This document shows, in pieces, positions 44,096-54,739 of a stretch of 64,000 nt of DNA; position 1 is the first letter of the stretch; each line of letters opens with the position of its first letter. Source of the stretch: Trichobilharzia szidati (taxonomy: Eukaryota > Platyhelminthes > Trematoda > Strigeidida > Schistosomatidae). Below the pieces are notes generated by a model that saw only the letters and a list, made by a program, of their open reading frames with translations, was not told the DNA's origin and searched no databases. The stretch covers positions 44,091,491-44,155,490 of the forward strand of contig OX235271.1 of the NCBI GenBank assembly GCA_944472155.2, in the 5' to 3' direction. Made by a program: the position numbers and the translations under genes.

Positions 44096-45484
44096 TTAAA
44101 TAAGCATACTAAATGTAGCCTGCATTAAAATAAGAACAACAACAACAGCAGTAGCAACAAACGATAAAAAGAACAACTCACTTACCGGGTATACATCAGT
44201 GAAACACTTTGTTTCTATTCCATTTACATCTTTTTCTAATGATAATGAATTAGTATCACAACTTATTGTCACATGATGCTGCATACAGGACACAAAATGT
44301 CGTTCATCTAAGTCCATATTTTTAATATGATCGATAATGAATGGTTGATTATGAAAATGTTTTTCACCATTGGCATATTCACTTTGTTCCTCTTTAGCAT
44401 TTTTCTTTGCCTGTTCTATAAAAGCTCCATTCTTATATACTGGTCGACCATTCTGTGTTTTAATGTATGTATATTGACTGAATTTTCGACTGTCTGCACT
44501 TCGACATCGATAATTTAATGAATCAAGCGAACAGACAGAATCTATTCCCATAGAATGCATGTAGGATTGTTTTGTAGTGTTGTTATAAGGTTGTTTAATT
44601 ATAGTTAATCGAGTCCCAAATCCAAAAAGACTCGAAATTGTAAAAAAATTGTCGTCTTTCTTAGTGTTGGTGTTATTGTTGTTAAATGTTTCAGTATGGT
44701 TTGATTGTTTATAATGCGTGAAATTAGCACGTTTTATTATTGTGAATAATTCACGTATACTAGTGTTTAAATGGTTTATATTCTTGTCAATTCCACCCAA
44801 TCGTATAGATTCCAAGTGTTGCGTAGGTGGTGTATTGTTTAAATCCTTTATTTCTGATGGTAATAAAAATACTGTGACATTATGAAGATGATCTAAGTCT
44901 ATAGGTATAAGAAAACACCAGTTGTAAGTTTGAGAGCCTGGAGCAGTATCATCCTTAGTCTCAGGTGAATATGAATGACCTGATGCCCAACCAATAAGAC
45001 GTAAACAAGGACCCAATTGTATTGGTTCATTTGATAATATTCGAGTAACTCTATACGCGTTATTATCTTCCAATGGGATGTATATGTGAAGTTCACGTTG
45101 TAAGTCACTCCATAAAACTTTCCAGTGTCCACCATTCTTAGGCGCATAACTGTCAATACAAATGACTTGATTGTGACTTTGTGGAGTAACTGTGATACCT
45201 GAAATATTTATTGATTCATTATAACGAAGTATTATTAGTCTAGCCAAAAATCTTTCGGTGTAATGTTTTCTTTCACAACACAGTCCACTGTTATCAGACA
45301 ATGCGTATTCAGGAACTTTAAGCCAATAATAATGTTTAAATTTTTCAGGAGAATTTATCAGGTAGGAATCGTACCACCAGAAAGAACCGGGAATATTTGA
45401 GACTACCGTATTTAAAATGGATTCTACATTGAAATGACTAATCCAATCCTTTTTATATTCATAGGTATCTAGAATTCTTTCCAT
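44096..45484 (-). CDS. Hypothetical protein, 462 aa, with C-terminal transmembrane segment
   Basis: A single uninterrupted minus-strand frame whose ATG is the first after an in-frame TAA 18 nt upstream; it ends with TAA at 44098-44096. Residues about 437-459 (FFLSFVATAVVVVLILMQAT) form one strong membrane helix at the extreme C-terminus. Before it lie roughly nine N-x-S/T sequons (NES, NIS, NVT, NTS, NFT, NHT, NNT) and ten cysteines, as expected of an extracellular or lumenal domain. No N-terminal signal peptide is seen, so it is either tail-anchored or the signal lies in an upstream exon (AACCGAACAG before the ATG could act as an acceptor). The middle, with GITVTP and WKVLW, hints at a beta-rich fold, but I recognise no family. 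Unlike its surroundings it is free of repeats and stops, so a real gene is likely. Confidence 0.75.
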   Translation of the reverse strand: MERILDTYEYKKDWISHFNVESILNTVVSNIPGSFWWYDSYLINSPEKFKHYYWLKVPEYALSDNSGLCCERKHYTERFLARLIILRYNESINISGITVTPQSHNQVICIDSYAPKNGGHWKVLWSDLQRELHIYIPLEDNNAYRVTRILSNEPIQLGPCLRLIGWASGHSYSPETKDDTAPGSQTYNWCFLIPIDLDHLHNVTVFLLPSEIKDLNNTPPTQHLESIRLGGIDKNINHLNTSIRELFTIIKRANFTHYKQSNHTETFNNNNTNTKKDDNFFTISSLFGFGTRLTIIKQPYNNTTKQSYMHSMGIDSVCSLDSLNYRCRSADSRKFSQYTYIKTQNGRPVYKNGAFIEQAKKNAKEEQSEYANGEKHFHNQPFIIDHIKNMDLDERHFVSCMQHHVTISCDTNSLSLEKDVNGIETKCFTDVYPVSELFFLSFVATAVVVVLILMQATFSMLI

Positions 45485-46769
45485 TTCTTCACTGTTCGGT
45501 TAACTGATGATGAATGCCATATTATAAATTGTAACTGTGATAGCGTATAGTGTAGTCTGATTACTGTAACTAGTCCTTCTTATCTTTCACATGTTCACAG
45601 AATACAGGGAATTCAATGTTTACATAGATTGGTAAAAAAAATTCACTCTTATTTTTGTTTTATAATCATGTGATCAATCGGACGTTTGGACATTGGTGAA
45701 CCAAATTTAGCCAATTGGCTTTTGACCAATCACATTTGGACACGATCGACCAGACAATGGGCTGAAATAAACACGTACAACCAATTATAGGCGTTCATTA
45801 CCGATTAATGTGTATATTTTTTTCAGACACTAGAATTCGTTCACAGTTGCCTCTGTCACAGACTGACTGATTTCCCTTGTTGGGAAAAAAAAATTGTATT
45901 GGATGAAATTTCCAGGCTATTGGCAATCTTTAATTTTGTTAAGACGTGAATTTTTCTTGTCGATTTTTAAACATTCAGTAATCATCGCCATATAGTTTCC
46001 TATATTGTAGTTTATGACTAAATTTTGTTTTTTGATGAAGATGCTATTATTACATACTGTGAGTAATATAAACACCCACTTCAGCATTCCTAAATAATTT
46101 CATGTACTATTCATTCCCCTATTTTTCTTCAGGTTTCGGCTGGATCTCAACAGCAGTATTAAAATTTATCTTGAAAGTGACTGTTATAACCAAAGTCCCA
46201 GTATTTCGGTGTGAACATAAGGGACCAGTCGATACGTTCATCTGTATAGCCTGTAAACTTTCTCCAAGTCACGCACAGTAAGAATTTATATTCCAGCTAT
46301 ATGAAAACACTGTTTGGCGAAATAGAATCTATGGTATTCAGCAATGCCAAGGAGAATCATTAGAAATAGGAGCCAACTAATGAAGATTATGTCGAAAGAA
46401 GATATACGAATATTGGAATAATGATATGCGGGTCAGTGTAAAAGAGTAGTAATTGCCAAATTACTTGAAATATTCAGATAAGGATCAGTAGTGTATATAG
46501 ATTGCTCATAGAAGGATTTCCAGATAAATTATTCTCCTGCAAATACACTTCCCAAGCATATTTATCTTGGAATGTGACTGCACTTTGTGGTAGTGAATTT
46601 GACTCTGTTATTTCCTTAAACCAGAGTGATAAAATGTCTTGACACAAAATTTATACTTTACATTACCGATTGTTAACTTGATGAAGTACATTTTAGTCTT
46701 CTCTAATGCATTAGAAATAAGTATCAGAGAGGAATAAGTATTCAGTATCTAATTCTGTTGAATACAATT
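45485..46769. other. 5' flank of the 462-aa gene; CCAAT-rich segment
   Basis: 45660-45800 contains several CCAAT/ATTGG motifs (GCCAATTGG, GACCAATCAC, AACCAATTA), possibly promoter elements for the minus-strand gene or an old LTR-like repeat. No other gene was seen. Confidence 0.3.
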
Positions 46770-46802
46770 TGAAGTGGCTGGTCTAGGTACTTCATCTTTC
46801 AG

Positions 46803-47486
46803 TCAAGGTAGCACCATCGGTCTTGTAGAGAATAATACGTGTAGTTTACCAGCATTAGAAGTTCTTTGAACTGATTTTCTTAATTTCTTCGTAATTAACT
46901 CGCTTGGTATATCGCCCATGAATTGTAGTCGTATATAAAGTGGCTTCTTGTTTACAGATAGTGGGTAGTCCTTTTCGGCTTTCTTTGTCATATGTTTCTT
47001 GATAAATTTGTCAGGATAACCATTTTCGATTAAAGTATCATATACCATGCTTAATTCGTCTTTAATTATTTCTTCAGAGCATATAGCTCTAACTCTGTGT
47101 CTAAGGGTCTTCACTAAATTCCTTTTGTAATTGATGGGAGCGAAGCTGTGAAAGTGTGTATATTGTCCCGTCCAAGTACTTTTTCTATGCAAATTTCTTT
47201 TTATGCTACCGTCTGGTTTTCTCGTAAGTAGGACATCTAAGAAGGCAATTCTGTCTTGGGATTCCTCTTCGCATGTGAATTTCATAGCCGAATGTACTTC
47301 ATTGAATTCAGTAATTATTGTACTCCTATCGGAACCATTATCACAAAGAATAAAGGTATCATCCGTATACCGGCAATAAAGTGGGAGCTTACTGATAAGG
47401 TTGTTCATAGGTCCATTTTCTAGCTTACTTAGAAAGAAATCAGCCAGAATGGGACCCAATGGGGAGCACATTGCCACCCCGTCCAC
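46803..47486 (-). pseudogene. PLE reverse transcriptase, C-terminal two-thirds
   Basis: A 227-codon frame with motif B as DGVAMCSPLGPILADFFLSK (usual Gly of MGSP is Cys), catalytic motif C as YTDD (residues 40-43, usually YVDD) and FLDVLLTRK. The thumb follows up to VLFSTRPMVLP. It stops where the inversion joint falls, so the GIY-YIG domain is on the opposite strand. The N-terminal RT (motif A) is absent. Not functional. Confidence 0.75.
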
Positions 47487-47659
47487 TTACCTGTAAAGCG
47501 TGCCGTCAAATTTGAAGTTTACATTCATGGTACATCTTAATATCAATTCTTTTAGGATTTCAATATGGATTCCAATGTTTATCGACTGCTTGTCCACTTG
47601 TTTACATATATAATAATTATAATGCTGGCAAACTACACGTATTATTCTCTACACGACCG

Positions 47660-48067
47660 ATGGTGCTACCTCGACTGAAAGATGAAGTACCTAGACTGGC
47701 CACTTCAAATTGTATCTACCAATTCAACTGCGCTTGTGGAGCTAGTTATGTTGGCCGTAACTATAGGAGCTTGATTTTTCGTGCTCGAGAACATATCCCA
47801 CTATGGCTAAGTAAAGGTGTAGTTAAAACTGTTAACAGCTCGATATTAGACCATCTGGTGCAAACCGGTCACAAAGCCAGCCTAGAAGAATCCTTCTCTA
47901 TAATATACCTGGTGCCTAACAAACTACCAAAATCGTCGAAGCACGGCATGCTCCAAACAGCAGAGGCTATTGCAATTCACCTCAAACAACCAGTGCTCTG
48001 TGTTCAAAAGAAGCAAGTCCAGCCCCTACTACTGCCCTGGCCCTCAGTAGAGACTTTAAACTCATGA
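47660..48067 (+). pseudogene. PLE GIY-YIG endonuclease domain
   Basis: A 135-codon frame. CIYQFNCACGASYVGRNYRS carries the GIY-YIG strands as I-Y and Y-V-G with the PLE CxC zinc-like motif. Then FRAREHIPLW, SSILDHLVQTGHKA, AEAIAIHLKQPVLC with the catalytic Glu, and LLLPWPS. It is the best-preserved endonuclease of PLE family 1 here, but it is separated from its RT by the inversion. Confidence 0.7.
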
Positions 48068-48228
48068 ATTTGTACTATTACCTTACCTAATTCTTCTGAC
48101 ATTCAGTTTATTTTATGTTGATGCTGTTCAGCTGCAATTTATCAATATTATTCATTTGATGTTATTTAAACATAAATGTCGTTCATTAGACTAATTCATT
48201 CATTCATTATAATGTATATATAATTGTA

Positions 48229-48269
48229 GAACCTGATGATGAATTTATCGAAAAGAGTACTCTTTGTTT
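48229..48269 (+). ncRNA. PLE-type hammerhead ribozyme motif
   Basis: GAAC, CTGATGA, TGAATTTATC, GAAA, a 12-nt palindrome AAGAGTACTCTT as stem III, then GTTT. Core blocks are exact. Stem I is 4 pairs with a wobble and stem II is very short. The loopless palindromic stem III suggests it would cleave as a dimer, as reported for minimal hammerheads. Confidence 0.6.
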
Positions 48270-48290
48270 CGTGTCTATTCTTTTGAAAAT

Positions 48291-49249
48291 TCTGTTGAAA
48301 TCTATTTAAAGGTTGTTAAACTTGTAGTACTATCTTGGTTACTGGTAATGAAACCCAGGAGGCTTTTTCCCCATCCAATTGGCACTCATCCGTTGGATAT
48401 GCTTACATTCCCAGTAAGACATGGTATTCTTTTTGAAGTATAAGCCCAAACTGAGCATTTTACTCCCATCTAATCAATTGACGGAGTATATGAAATAACA
48501 CTATCTGTTCATATGATAGATTCCAATACTAATCTGACAAAAGGAATATGTCATACTGCACTCTTTAGTAATAAAGTTCAGCACTCCCCTCAATTTGCTT
48601 CTAAATGCATGAAATATGCCCAGCGATAGTCATATCACGACAACACTTGATTTCTACATTGAGCAATACTAGAAACTGGTGTTTAATCAATGAATTGTGT
48701 TCAGTTAAAAAGAGACAAATCAAAGCAGAAGGAGACTGACTGACTAGATTTCGACATAGAACGTTGCACAGAAGTGCACAGGTTTAATTTGCCACACTCA
48801 GTGCAGCCCACAACGTGAGACAAAAGACAGAGAAAAAGGGATTCAGGAGAAATAAAACAAACAGATTTGTGTGGCGGAAAGAATAGTCACATGGAAAAAG
48901 CATGACGGTCTAGTGGACATTGAGAACCACGAGGAGTGAGTTGGTTTACTCCAGTAGTATTTATATTTACCGAAATTGTATAGTATCCTATTATTGAATA
49001 ATAGGGGGTGACATAATTGATATAATTACCCAGAAGTGACTTTAGAAGTGAAAATTAAAAATTGTAAATTACGTGGTACTCAACGGCACAAATTTAGAAA
49101 TTTTATGAGATTAAAATTGCTATTGAATGAGAATAAAGGTAGTTGAGTATCAATTTAACAAGTATGAAGAGGGTGTGAAAATGTACAAAAGGAACATATG
49201 AGTGTGATAGTAGTGAATTAATTATTAAGGTAAGAGCAACTTTTAGTTT
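48291..49249. other. No gene recognised
   Basis: Non-coding sequence. Confidence 0.35.
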
Positions 49250-49294
49250 GCCTCTGAAGATGATTTCGTCGACAAAGAAAATTTTCTTCGCTGA
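49250..49294 (+). ncRNA. Decayed hammerhead-like module
   Basis: Retains CTGAAGA and the palindromic AAGAAAATTTTCTT-C-GCTG half, but GAAA has become GACAAAG. Same module as 34556-34628 and 34909-34981, where instead GAAA is intact and the first block is damaged. Confidence 0.4.
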
Positions 49295-49329
49295 ATTTGT
49301 TTTTTATTTTCTTCATGACTCAATGGGTA

Positions 49330-50200
49330 TTTTCGGTGATTATCTGCTCCAGGAAGAACAAGTTTTAGCCATATCACCAACAGGCTCAAGTCATTGATTC
49401 TTAGAATCCCGAGGATCCCAACTAGGCAGGCTTTATATCCCTAAGTGGTTTAAACCAACAGTAAAAGACTTCATAAAATGATTGAAGATTTTGGTCTAAC
49501 CACCGTTAACTTTATGCCAACCTAATCGTATGTCAGCTGACATGACTTGATAGGGAAGGCGATGGGTTGGCATGTCTAACAAGTGTCCTAGCCATTTCAG
49601 TTGATTCACCTGCTCAATCCATTCAGATAAGTGTTAGACTCTAGACGAACTGAGGGTGGCTGTAGGCCAGTTAAATTGCTGCTCAGAATGCTCCCTCCAA
49701 CTTACCAGTCTTCCATCCTGAGATATAATTGAGGCACTGCCTCTGTCGTAGGTGGTTTCATTTATCATTGGCTTTTTGCAACTTGTTTATCTAATAAGCC
49801 TAAATAATTGTCTAGTGTTTTCTATCGCCATCTGTCGCTTTTGTCGCCCATCACCATTCGCATTCATTGTGAAGGCTTTTGGTCGGCTTGCATTTGGGCA
49901 GCTTCCGCTTGTTTAGAGACCACAGGAATCTACTTCCCTGAGTAAGTCAGTTCGGATGAAGCAGCAGAAATTCATTAACATTTTCAAACCCCTGGTTTTT
50001 TGTTGTCGACAGCCTTTATCACTGTTTCTACTGCTGACTGGATATTATGGCACACTATCTCATAATGTGTGTTGCTGTCAGTCTCGGAAATTCGTTTAAC
50101 TACTTCTCCCTTGAATAGGGGCATAACTACTTCATCGTTGCCTGGTTTCTACATCTGTTCAATCGTAGACATATTCATGCACGAACTAGGGCGTGATCAG
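49330..50200 (-). mobile_element. Non-LTR retrotransposon fragment
   Basis: Minus strand, broken frames. SKPKAFT/NGDGRQKRQ-like linker and SIISQDGRLVSWREHSEQQF (the segment between endonuclease and RT) come first. After a jump comes VNQLKWLGHLLDMPTHRLPY with ADIRLGWHKVNGG, the C-terminal region. The RT core is missing, so this is an internally deleted copy. Confidence 0.6.
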
Positions 50201-50594
50201 AGCTATGCAGAATGAGAAGGAGAAAGCTAATCAAGTAGGCTTGGTTATAATTACGCAAAGCAACTCTAAAATATTACGCTATATCTCCGCCTTGAAATTT
50301 AAATTTTAAAAATAAATTGTAGAAACAATAATACTATTTTTCAAAACTGCTAGTAGTATAACTTATTGGCATTAAAATAAGCAAAACATCACTGATTGTC
50401 TCTGTTATTTTGTTATTTAGTGATCGACTTGATTCAGATGAGAAACAAGAACTTTCTATCGATTTGATATACCCAGTAAAATCTCTTATACAAAACTTCT
50501 TACGTGCCAGATGTTTTTTTGAAACCAAGATGTCATCACTTAAATATTTGTGAACGGAAAATTAAATTAAATTAGGCGTAATCAAAAATGTTAC
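50201..50594. other. No gene recognised
   Basis: AT-rich, with a minus-strand 64-codon frame that has no family features. Confidence 0.35.
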
Positions 50595-51055
50595 ACTATA
50601 AAGATGCAATGGTTTACCTTCAATGGTGACTCAAAGCGGCATTTAACAGAAATTACTATGCTTCCAAACTTATCTTCATATAGAAAACAAGATCTATGCT
50701 GTCCAGTAAAACCTCACAGCGACCCAACGATTGTGTCACATCCGATTGCGTTAGAACAATCTACGTCTATGTGTGGACAAACGTACATAGTGAGGACCCA
50801 TCGGTCCCTGCAGGTTAGGGCTACAGAACATATTCCCAAGTGACTGCAATAACAAATAAAATCATCGGATACAAATGGTCCAGGAAATATACGTCCAACA
50901 TTATCTACAGTGAAGCACATTATAGAGACTGGTCATAAGGTTGATTTCAATAGTTTAATAATTCCCACTGTAGCATTAAGAACACAATTATCAGCGAAGA
51001 GACTCTTTTCAACGAATTTATTATCAAGCTGTACAATCGTATGTATTTGGTTTTT
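50595..51055 (+). pseudogene. PLE fragment: end of RT region and GIY-YIG start
   Basis: Frames at 50604-50843 and 50910-51060 give FNGDSKRHLTEITML, then CGQTYIVRTHRSLQVRATEHIP (GIY-YIG with G replaced by V in YIG), a stop, and HIIETGHKVDFNSL. It is followed by a minus-strand hammerhead-like module at 50992-51032, an inverted terminal arrangement as in other copies. Confidence 0.6.
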
Positions 51056-51280
51056 TAAAGAAATTATATCCAGTGAGGGAATTAGGTCAAAGGTGTGAAT
51101 ACATGAAATAATAATAGTATGAAATGCAATTAAAATATTTGTGATTATAATCATAGTTTAATGTCAAGTGGTAAAATAATTAATGTCGTATATAGAATAA
51201 TACATAAGGTGTATAGATTTTGGAAAAGGGTACATAATTATAAGATTAGTAGACGAATATAAAATGTTACATAACATGGT
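51056..51280. other. No gene recognised
   Basis: AT-rich gap between PLE copies. Confidence 0.3.
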
Positions 51281-52372
51281 GTGAAATTTCTATGTACAAA
51301 GAATATTCAATTCCGATTCAACAATCAGCTGTACCGGCAGATTGACGGGGTGGCTATGGGTTCACCTCTGGGTCCTGTTCTTGCTGACACATTCATGGCT
51401 CATCTTGAACAGACTCAAATGAAAGAAGAAATAGAAAGAACCACCTATTACTGCAGATATGTCGACGACACGTTTGTGGTCTGCAATGATATAGAACACG
51501 CGTCCACAATGTTTAAGAAACTCAACGCGGCCCATCCCAACATCGCATTCACAATTGACTACGAAAAAAACAACCAGTTCCATTTCCTAGATGTCAACAT
51601 AAACAGAAGAAACGATGGGACAATTCAAAAATCCGTCTACAGGAAAGAAACTTGGACTGGTCAATACCTACATTATCATAGCTTTTGCCCAACCAGTTAC
51701 AAACGATGTCTAGTAAAAACGCTCTTCAGCAGAGCCAAAGAAATATGTTCAGAAGACAAGATTGAAGAAGAACTTGAGATCATCGAAAAGAACCTTATCG
51801 AGAATGGATATCCTCGAAAGTTCATATTAAAATATAGAAATGAAGAAGTACACAAACCGAAACCCGACACCGTTGAAAAGAAATCAGTTTTCATCTGTCT
51901 AGCGTACAAAGGGGAAGACGTATCCACAAGAACACAAAAAAGAATCACAGGTGCATTAAAAAGAACGTTCCCAGCCGCCAGACTGATCCTACTTCACAAC
52001 ACTGTGTGCTCGTTAACCCAGTCAAAAGTAGATGAGTTCCCTACTCACGTCAACTCCAACTGCATTTACCAATTCACGTGCACCTGCGGTAGCAAGTACA
52101 TAGGAAGGACTGAGAGGACAGCATCTACTAGATTTTCTGAGCACATTCCTAAGAGTCTCCGTACAAAAGGAAGAAAAGTGTTATCAAGTGCAATCGCCAG
52201 ACATCTAATTGACACAGGACACACAGTAGAAATTAGCCGAGTCTTCAAAATAATCAGTACGCAAGGAAACCCATGGCTACTTCGCTTCGCAGAAGCCATT
52301 GCTATCAAGAGATTTCGACCAGACCTCTGTATACAGAAAGATAGTGTGATTAATCTTTCACTACCTTGGTAA
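51281..52372 (+). CDS. Penelope-like element RT plus GIY-YIG protein, N-terminally truncated
   Basis: A 363-codon open frame. RT motif B is DGVAMGSPLGPVLAD (22-36), the catalytic YVDD is at 60-63, and FLDV is at 102-105. The thumb region includes ENGYPRKFI (174-182). The GIY-YIG endonuclease begins at CIYQFTCTCGSKYIGRT (261-277) with HIP at 288-290, a GH at 313-314 and the AEAIAI helix with its Glu at 339. It ends LCIQKDSVINLSLPW. In PLEs the RT copies element RNA onto a nick made by the endonuclease. Motif A and the fingers are missing, so the frame starts inside the RT and is inactive as it stands. The ATG is only the first in frame. The coding sequence is otherwise undamaged, suggesting a fairly recent insertion. 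Family differs from 53056-54426. Confidence 0.8.
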   Translation: MKFLCTKNIQFRFNNQLYRQIDGVAMGSPLGPVLADTFMAHLEQTQMKEEIERTTYYCRYVDDTFVVCNDIEHASTMFKKLNAAHPNIAFTIDYEKNNQFHFLDVNINRRNDGTIQKSVYRKETWTGQYLHYHSFCPTSYKRCLVKTLFSRAKEICSEDKIEEELEIIEKNLIENGYPRKFILKYRNEEVHKPKPDTVEKKSVFICLAYKGEDVSTRTQKRITGALKRTFPAARLILLHNTVCSLTQSKVDEFPTHVNSNCIYQFTCTCGSKYIGRTERTASTRFSEHIPKSLRTKGRKVLSSAIARHLIDTGHTVEISRVFKIISTQGNPWLLRFAEAIAIKRFRPDLCIQKDSVINLSLPW

Positions 52373-52900
52373 CCCTAACTCTATTTTATTTTTTTTTGTG
52401 TTTGCCTTTCTGTCAGTATGCCTGTGTGTTTGTCTTGTTACGTAACATTCTATTCAATTTTGACCTTCAAGTTTCTAAATCTACTTAATTGTTTGTCTGT
52501 TTAAGTTATAAATGTTACTTCACTATTCACCCCCACCCTCTTAAACTCTCCACCACAAGATGTGTAAATTTACTTTGTTCTCTGACCCTGACCCTGTAAT
52601 ATGCCTCTAACCAATCTGTGTTGTTGTTTTCCAATAGAAATCTGAACTCTTACCCCTCTTATCCAATTCCACTATATATAATTAGTTGTTTTTTGACACC
52701 GAATAATCTGTCTACCTACATCAAATTCTGGAATTATGTTCCTTATACCTTCTATCTATAACTCAAAGTATTTATGAAAAAGTATGTTCCACAACTTTCT
52801 TGAAACCTATGATTAGATTTTGTTTAGGATGTATGCAGTTGATGAGAATCCACGAAATAAAACGAGCTCGTATTATCCTGCAAACATGTTCGTTCTTTCT
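52373..52900 (+). other. 3' untranslated region of the plus-strand PLE
   Basis: Continues from the TAA of the PLE frame through CT-rich sequence to a hammerhead at 52834-52882, which probably marks the element end. Confidence 0.5.
52834..52882 (+). ncRNA. PLE hammerhead ribozyme with 20-nt near-palindromic stem III
   Basis: Stem I is TGCAG/CTGCA, core TTGATGA (C3 to U), short GAATCCAC segment in place of stem II, GAAA. A 10-bp stem III follows in which AAAACGAG pairs with CTCGTATT with one mismatch, then C17. All the hammerhead parts are in order at the 3' end of a PLE that has an otherwise intact reading frame. The C3 substitution and weak stem II leave activity uncertain. Confidence 0.6.
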
Positions 52901-53055
52901 CTCTTCAATAATTTTGGGTTTAAAATGTCAAATGGGTTAAGTGAAAAAAATTCAGAGTGAGAATAGAATTAATAATAATAATAATCGTAGTAATAAGGGA
53001 AATGTACATACAATTACTAAATAAACAAAATAAATGAATGTTTATCCCTCTACGG
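52901..53055 (-). other. 3' flank of the minus-strand PLE
   Basis: Short AT-rich junction, with AAT repeats near 52969-52984, between the ends of two convergent PLEs. No hammerhead was found for the minus-strand copy. Confidence 0.35.
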
Positions 53056-54426
53056 TCAAGGCAGAAGTAGGGATTGTACATACTTCTTTTGTACACAAAG
53101 GTCTGGCTTAAAGTCATGAATTGCCAAGGCCTCAGCTTTCTTTAGAAGTCTGTAACGAATAAAACGCGGGAAGTTAGCATGGATTCTATATATGATCTTA
53201 AAATCATGGTCAGGGTTGACAGAGTGACAGAAGTCGATCAGGTGTTCCAAAATAGAGCTTCTCACACACTTCCTTTCTCCCTTGTAAAACCATGCTGGAA
53301 TATGTTCTCGTATCCGTGTGGAAAGCGTCCTCTGACTACGGCCAATGTATCTTGCTCCACAAGAGCAGGTGAACTGATAGATGCACATGGAGGCGGCCAG
53401 ATGGGGGAGCTTATCTTTTAGAGAGGTAGAGAACAACTTGCGGCTGGTGAACGTCATTCGTAGTTCTGCTGACAAGAACGTCTTACTGACTGCTTTAGAG
53501 AGACGATTTTTGAGCATATCTGAAGCTTGATCACCTTTGAATTCCAAGTTCATGAATAAGGTCTTCTTTGGAACTGTGTCGGTGACCAGTTTAGACTGCT
53601 TATCTTTCATGTTGCTGTCAATAAATCGGTTAGGGTAACCGTTTTCTGCCAGCGTGGCTTTTAAGAAATCAAGTTCCGAGTCAACGGAATCAGGACTACA
53701 AATTTTCCTTATCCTATAGCAAAGCGAATGAATTAAGTTCCTTTTCCTGGAGATAGGCACCCAACTGTAAAAATTAGTTAGTTGTCCATTCCAAGTACGT
53801 TTCCGGTGGATAGATCTTTTGAGAGATCCGTCATCACGTCTGCTAAGACACACATCAAGAAAGGGAATAATTAGGTTGGACTCCTTTTCTATGGTGAGTT
53901 GTAAAGAAGGATGGCAGTTGTTGAAAGCAAACAAGACATCATCAAGAATTACATTTCTATCGCAGATAACGAAAGTGTCGTCTACGTATCTTTTATAAAT
54001 GTCAAAATGACCGATGAGTTGAGAATTTTCAAGCTTTGCCATAAAACAATCAGCCAACAAGGGACCCAGTGGTGATCCCATGGCAATGCCGTCTCTCTGT
54101 CTAAAGATCTCATTACTGAAGGTGAACTGAACATTCAACGTGCGTCTCAATAAAAGCTCTTTGAGGTAGATGGTCGGCAGTCCTATTTCTAAACTAAGTG
54201 TATTAATATAATCACATAAGTAACAAACAGTTTCCATGAGAGGAACATTGGTAAATAGTGACGTCACATCTAATGAGAACAGGAATTTGTCTGAGACATT
54301 GAGATCTTTAATGCAATCACTAAATTTAAACGTATCATCAATGGAAAACTTAGATACTTGCCTTCTGACTGGCTCCAATATTTCAGCTAGCCATTGAGCG
54401 ATTCCGTGGTAAGGAGAACCCGCCAT
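53056..54426 (-). CDS. Penelope-like element RT plus GIY-YIG protein (most complete copy)
   Basis: A 456-codon open frame. RT motif A is FSLDVTSLFTNVP (50-62, Asp at 53), motif B RDGIAMGSPLGPLLAD (111-126), and catalytic YVDD at 147-150 with FLDV at 189-192. The thumb has ENGYPNRFID (261-270). The GIY-YIG domain starts at CIYQFTCSCGARYIGRSQRT (348-367), with EHIP at 374-377, SSILEHLIDFCHS and AEALAI carrying the catalytic Glu at 432. It ends LLLP plus TGA. All principal catalytic residues of both domains are visible. The RT fingers before motif A are missing (PLE proteins are normally much longer at the N-terminus), so the copy is 5' truncated. Faces the plus-strand PLE tail to tail. Confidence 0.85.
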   Translation of the reverse strand: MAGSPYHGIAQWLAEILEPVRRQVSKFSIDDTFKFSDCIKDLNVSDKFLFSLDVTSLFTNVPLMETVCYLCDYINTLSLEIGLPTIYLKELLLRRTLNVQFTFSNEIFRQRDGIAMGSPLGPLLADCFMAKLENSQLIGHFDIYKRYVDDTFVICDRNVILDDVLFAFNNCHPSLQLTIEKESNLIIPFLDVCLSRRDDGSLKRSIHRKRTWNGQLTNFYSWVPISRKRNLIHSLCYRIRKICSPDSVDSELDFLKATLAENGYPNRFIDSNMKDKQSKLVTDTVPKKTLFMNLEFKGDQASDMLKNRLSKAVSKTFLSAELRMTFTSRKLFSTSLKDKLPHLAASMCIYQFTCSCGARYIGRSQRTLSTRIREHIPAWFYKGERKCVRSSILEHLIDFCHSVNPDHDFKIIYRIHANFPRFIRYRLLKKAEALAIHDFKPDLCVQKKYVQSLLLP

Positions 54427-54739
54427 ATCGAGAAAATATTTACCACTGCAGCATGTTCACAACCATCAATGATTACCACCTCTTCCTAATCTAACCAATT
54501 ATATATAAGAGTTTATATTGTAAAATATTCTGTTGATAGATAATTATAAAACTATTGATGAAGTGAAACTTTTATGTTAAGTCAGTTACTTACTTTCTTT
54601 GCAATTGCCATGAAGATACATTGAGTAAGGAACTAGAAGCCGTTAGAAACACTCAAATCAAGAATGAATGCCTGGTTCACAGGCAAACATTTAAAGATAG
54701 AGATCTACACACTATGAAACCTGTAGGTCACTAAGATAT
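54427..54739. other. No gene recognised
   Basis: AT-rich sequence between PLE pieces. Confidence 0.3.

Larger units (their letters stand above)
46770..48290. mobile_element. PLE (family 1) with its 5' half inverted
   Basis: The RT part is on the minus strand (46803-47486 and upstream to about 47610); the GIY-YIG part and 3' UTR are on the plus strand (47620-48290). The two halves overlap: about 85 bp ending the RT part at 46770-46855 is repeated in opposite orientation at 47622-47710. The plus half ends in a PLE hammerhead. This fits a 5' inversion during insertion, or two truncated copies joined head to head. Confidence 0.7.
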
